A stretch of DNA of 64,000 bases from RCIO01 sp040880025 (GTDB lineage: Bacteria; Pseudomonadota; Alphaproteobacteria; Rhizobiales; Rhizobiaceae). The stretch covers positions 62,001 through 126,000 of the forward strand of contig JBBDJD010000005.1 in the NCBI GenBank assembly GCA_040880025.1, written 5' to 3'. The notes below the pieces were generated by a model. The model made no database searches and had not been told where the DNA came from. It was given only the letters and a program-made list of their open reading frames with translations. The translations under genes were made by a program, and so were the position numbers. Below are positions 61,251 to 64,000 of the stretch, piece after piece (the first letter of the stretch is position 1; each line of letters opens with the position of its first letter).

Positions 61251-62501
61251 ATGGCAGCACCCGGCGAGAACCTCCGCATCAACGGCGACCGTCTCTGGGA
61301 TTCGATCATGGAGATGGCCAAGATCGGTCCTGGCGTCGCCGGCGGCAACAATCGCCAGACGCTGACCGACGAGGACGGAGAAGGCCGGGCGCTGTTCAAG
61401 AAGTGGTGCGAGCAGGCGGGGCTGGAAATGGGCCTCGACAAGATGGGCACCATGTTCGCGCGGCGCGAGGGGTCCGACCCCGACGCGCTGCCGGTCTATG
61501 TCGGCTCGCATCTCGACACCCAGCCGACCGGCGGAAAATATGACGGCGTGCTGGGCGTGCTGGGCGGGCTGGAGATCATCCGCACGCTCAACGATCTCGG
61601 CATCAGGACCAAGCATCCGATCGTCGTGACCAACTGGACCAACGAGGAAGGCACGCGTTTCGCTCCGGCGATGCTGGCTTCCGGTGTCTTCGCGGGCATG
61701 CACGAACTCGACTGGGCCTACGACCGCAAGGACGCCAAGGGCAAGCGCTTCGGCGACGAGCTCGAACGCATCGGCTGGAAGGGCGACGAGGAGGTCGGCG
61801 GCCGCAAGATGAAGGCCTTTTTCGAGCTGCACATCGAGCAGGGGCCTATCCTCGAGGACGAAGGTATCGACATCGGCGTGGTCACGCACGGCCAGGGCCT
61901 GTGGTGGCTGCAGGTGACGCTGACCGGCAAGGACAGCCACACCGGCTCCACGCCCATGCCCAAGCGGCGCAATGCCGGCCTCGGCATGGCGCGGGTGACC
62001 GAACTCGTCCACGAGGTGGCGATGGACCATCAGCCGGCCGCCGTCGGCGCGATCGGCCATGTCGAGGTCTATCCCAACTCGCGCAATGTGATCCCCGGCA
62101 AGGCGGTGTTCACGATCGACATCCGCTCGCCCAACGAAGAGGTGCTCAACGAGATGCGCGCGCGCATCGAAAAGGGCATCGCGCAGATATGCGAGGCGCT
62201 GGACATCGGCTTCGAGATTGAGCCGGTGGGGCATTTCGATCCGGTCACCTTCGACAAGGACTGCGTGAAGGCCGTCCGCGACGCCGCGGACCGTCTCGGC
62301 TACTCGCATCGCGACATCGTTTCTGGCGCCGGCCACGACGCCTGCTGGATCAACCGCCTGGCGCCGACGGCCATGGTGATGTGTCCGTGCGTCGACGGGC
62401 TGTCGCACAACGAGGCGGAGGAAATCTCCAAGGAATGGGCGACCGCCGGCGTCGACGTTCTCATGCATGCGGTGATCGAGACGGCGGAGATCGTGGAGTG
62501 A
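61251..62501 (+). CDS. M20-family amidohydrolase, probably beta-ureidopropionase
   Basis: A 416-residue zinc or manganese enzyme of the HyuC/AmaB/AllC group. Metal and catalytic motifs: VGSHLDTQPTGGKYDG (His87, Asp98), TNEEGTRF, HIEQGPILE and GAGHDA. It most likely hydrolyses N-carbamoyl-beta-alanine to beta-alanine, CO2 and ammonia, given RutR, PreTA and the beta-alanine aminotransferase nearby; N-carbamoyl-L-amino acid hydrolase is the main alternative. GAGGAG precedes the ATG. It is 4 bases before the LysE-type gene. Confidence 0.9.
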   Translation: MAAPGENLRINGDRLWDSIMEMAKIGPGVAGGNNRQTLTDEDGEGRALFKKWCEQAGLEMGLDKMGTMFARREGSDPDALPVYVGSHLDTQPTGGKYDGVLGVLGGLEIIRTLNDLGIRTKHPIVVTNWTNEEGTRFAPAMLASGVFAGMHELDWAYDRKDAKGKRFGDELERIGWKGDEEVGGRKMKAFFELHIEQGPILEDEGIDIGVVTHGQGLWWLQVTLTGKDSHTGSTPMPKRRNAGLGMARVTELVHEVAMDHQPAAVGAIGHVEVYPNSRNVIPGKAVFTIDIRSPNEEVLNEMRARIEKGIAQICEALDIGFEIEPVGHFDPVTFDKDCVKAVRDAADRLGYSHRDIVSGAGHDACWINRLAPTAMVMCPCVDGLSHNEAEEISKEWATAGVDVLMHAVIETAEIVE

Positions 62502-62505
62502 TCCT

Positions 62506-63141
62506 ATGACCGCCGCGACGATCATTGCTTTTGCCGCCATGGCGGCGCTGCTCATCATGTCGCCGGGCCCCAATGGCGTGTTGATCGCCAAGACCGTGCC
62601 GACGTCCGGCAGGGCCGCCGGGTTCGCCAACATCGGAGGCTTCGTCGCCGCGTTCTTCATTCACGGCACGTTTGCGATATTCGGCCTATCGGTGCTGCTG
62701 CTCCAGTCGGCCAATCTCTTTATGGCGGTGAAAATTGCCGGAGCGGCATACCTCGTGTGGATCGGGGTCAAGGCGTTGCGCGATGCCTGGCGCGGACTGC
62801 CGGCGGCACTGGTACAGGTCGCCCCGGCGCGGCGCCGCCGCACGCTCCTGAAGGCGTTCGGAGAAGGCTTTCTGACGAATGCGCTCAATCCCAAGGTGGC
62901 GATGTTTTATGTCGCCGCGTTTCCGCAATTCGTGCCGCCCGACGGAGTTTCGCCGCTGGCCGCATACCTGCTGGTCGCTGTGCATGCCGCTCTGAACGTC
63001 GCCTGGTTCGGACCGATCGTGCTGCTTTTCGACCGACTTTCGACGGTAGCGCGGAACGACCGCATCCAGCGCGTCGTCAAGGCCCTGACGGGAATGGTTT
63101 TCGTCGGCTTCGGCATCAAACTCGCCACGTTGCGGCCGTGA
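62506..63141 (+). CDS. LysE/RhtB family transporter
   Basis: A 211-residue membrane protein with five or six helices and the LysE family opening (MSPGPNGVLIAKTV) near residue 18, plus GFLTNALNPKVAMFYVAAFPQF in the second half. Such proteins export amino acids or homoserine-like compounds; here it may handle beta-amino acids from pyrimidine breakdown. It starts 4 bases after the hydrolase stop, so it is cotranscribed. Confidence 0.9.
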   Translation: MTAATIIAFAAMAALLIMSPGPNGVLIAKTVPTSGRAAGFANIGGFVAAFFIHGTFAIFGLSVLLLQSANLFMAVKIAGAAYLVWIGVKALRDAWRGLPAALVQVAPARRRRTLLKAFGEGFLTNALNPKVAMFYVAAFPQFVPPDGVSPLAAYLLVAVHAALNVAWFGPIVLLFDRLSTVARNDRIQRVVKALTGMVFVGFGIKLATLRP

Positions 63142-63214
63142 GATCGGGAAGCACTGGATGATTTGCCAAAGCGCTCCGCCAAGCTTCGCGGCGCAAGACG
63201 CGGGAGCCGCCTGA

Positions 63215-64000
63215 ATGGACGTCGAAGGCCTTCTTCAGAGCGTCATCCGCTTCTCGAACTTCATGACTTCGCGGCTGGTCGTGTCGGGGGTCGTCTTCTA
63301 CGTGCTCTCCGGGTTTACCGAGATAGGCTCGACCACAGAGGGCCTGCTGCCTGACGCGGAGCTGCTCAACGAGGTGGTGCAGAACTATCAGACGATTTTC
63401 GATGTGCTGGGTGTTTCGGACTTTGCCCTGCTGCTGATCTTCTTCCTCTTCGTGACGACGATCCATCTGCTCTACGTCTCCTTCAAGCGGATCGGCGAGT
63501 ACATACCACCGGCAATCGCGCCGCTGTCGGGCTGGGCGGCGATCGACGACGTGACGCTGTCGGCTTTCGACATCCTGCGCGAGGCGCGCGGCGAGGAGCA
63601 CACGGACGACGAGAACCAGCGTCTCTACTACTTCAAGAAGAAGCTGCACGAGATCGAAAAGGCCAACGATGCGGCCCATCACGATGAGATCGCCGGCGTG
63701 TCGGCAGCCTACAGCATCGCCAAGGCAATGATCCTGTTCACGCTGCTTGCGGCGCTCTATGCCCTGGTGTCGCGCAGCTACAGCAACGATCCGACGATCC
63801 TCGCCGTCATTCTGGGATTGAGCGTCGTGGTTGCGGCCTACACGGCATTTGCGATCTTCCGTTCGAACTATGAGCGTATCGCCGAATTGCGGGCGGAAGT
63901 CATCAATCAGTTCCTGGAGTTCGCGCGCATATGGGCGCCGCCCGAATATCAGGCACGGGTCGCTGAGGCCTGCACGCCATCGCGCGATCTCAGGCCGGCC
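63215..64000 (+). CDS. Membrane protein of unknown function, truncated by the window edge
   Basis: An open frame of 262 codons from ATG 63215 to the window end with no stop. The product begins MDVEGLLQSVIRFSNFM and has hydrophobic helices at about residues 20-35, 65-85, 170-190 and 195-215, separated by a long charged segment (about 95-165) rich in Glu and Lys with FKKKLHEIEKANDAAHHDEI. I do not recognise the family. It follows lysE by 73 bases in the same direction. A dihydropyrimidinase gene, needed by the pathway, is not visible and may lie further right. Confidence 0.65.
   Translation, partial: MDVEGLLQSVIRFSNFMTSRLVVSGVVFYVLSGFTEIGSTTEGLLPDAELLNEVVQNYQTIFDVLGVSDFALLLIFFLFVTTIHLLYVSFKRIGEYIPPAIAPLSGWAAIDDVTLSAFDILREARGEEHTDDENQRLYYFKKKLHEIEKANDAAHHDEIAGVSAAYSIAKAMILFTLLAALYALVSRSYSNDPTILAVILGLSVVVAAYTAFAIFRSNYERIAELRAEVINQFLEFARIWAPPEYQARVAEACTPSRDLRPA

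Overview
The window reads as high-GC chromosomal DNA of an alphaproteobacterium, most likely a member of the Rhizobiales close to Mesorhizobium and other Phyllobacteriaceae. The reasons are the CobN/CobW type aerobic cobalamin cluster, CbtAB, TamAB, many ABC uptake systems, and a C-terminal helix-hairpin-helix module of the kind I recall from rhizobial NuoE and ribosomal L21. The species cannot be fixed from the sequence alone. No rRNA, tRNA, insertion sequence, prophage or CRISPR array was recognised.

Layout. 1-11.6 kb: cobalamin synthesis, organised around two back-to-back cobalamin riboswitches. One faces left (DUF1636 protein-cobW-cobN-cobG), the other right (cbtB-cbtA-cobU-cobO-cobQ); cbiB, cobC and a small phosphatase follow. 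11.6-16.4 kb: a KefB-type antiporter, a DapA-family lyase and ilvD. 16.4-22.3 kb: a leftward dipeptide-type ABC operon whose first gene, dppD, has an in-frame amber codon at position 3. 22.9-27.5 kb: a polyamine-type ABC operon (potA-potD-potB-potC). 27.5-41.4 kb: cell envelope genes, namely pbpC with an alpha-2-macroglobulin and, divergently, tamA-tamB. 41.7-48.6 kb: a second dipeptide-type ABC system with a Tat-type binding protein, an enlarged DppC-like permease and a fused double ATPase carrying a Lys/Ala-rich tail and a helix-hairpin-helix domain. 48.7-53.6 kb: a patatin-like lipoprotein, a 55-residue secreted peptide, an MttB-family methyltransferase, a BrnT/BrnA toxin-antitoxin pair and a crotonase. 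53.9-64 kb: reductive pyrimidine catabolism (preT, preA, rutR, a beta-alanine-type aminotransferase and a beta-ureidopropionase-type hydrolase) with transporters, an unrelated TetR/membrane-protein pair and a truncated membrane gene at the right edge.

How the parts work together. Riboswitches should lower cobalt uptake and corrin synthesis when B12 is plentiful. In the pyrimidine region, PreTA would reduce uracil/thymine, a dihydropyrimidinase (not in the window) would open the ring, the M20 hydrolase would release beta-alanine or beta-aminoisobutyrate, and the aminotransferase would deaminate it. A RutR homologue lies in this cluster. Sequences resembling the E. coli RutR box occur upstream of the aminotransferase, upstream of preT and, most perfectly, upstream of the dppD operon 30 kb away, which suggests that this transporter may belong to the same regulon.

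The strongest candidates for new biology are the ABC ATPase-HhH fusion with its enlarged permease partner, the amber codon in dppD, and the RutR-like link between the dpp operon and pyrimidine catabolism.
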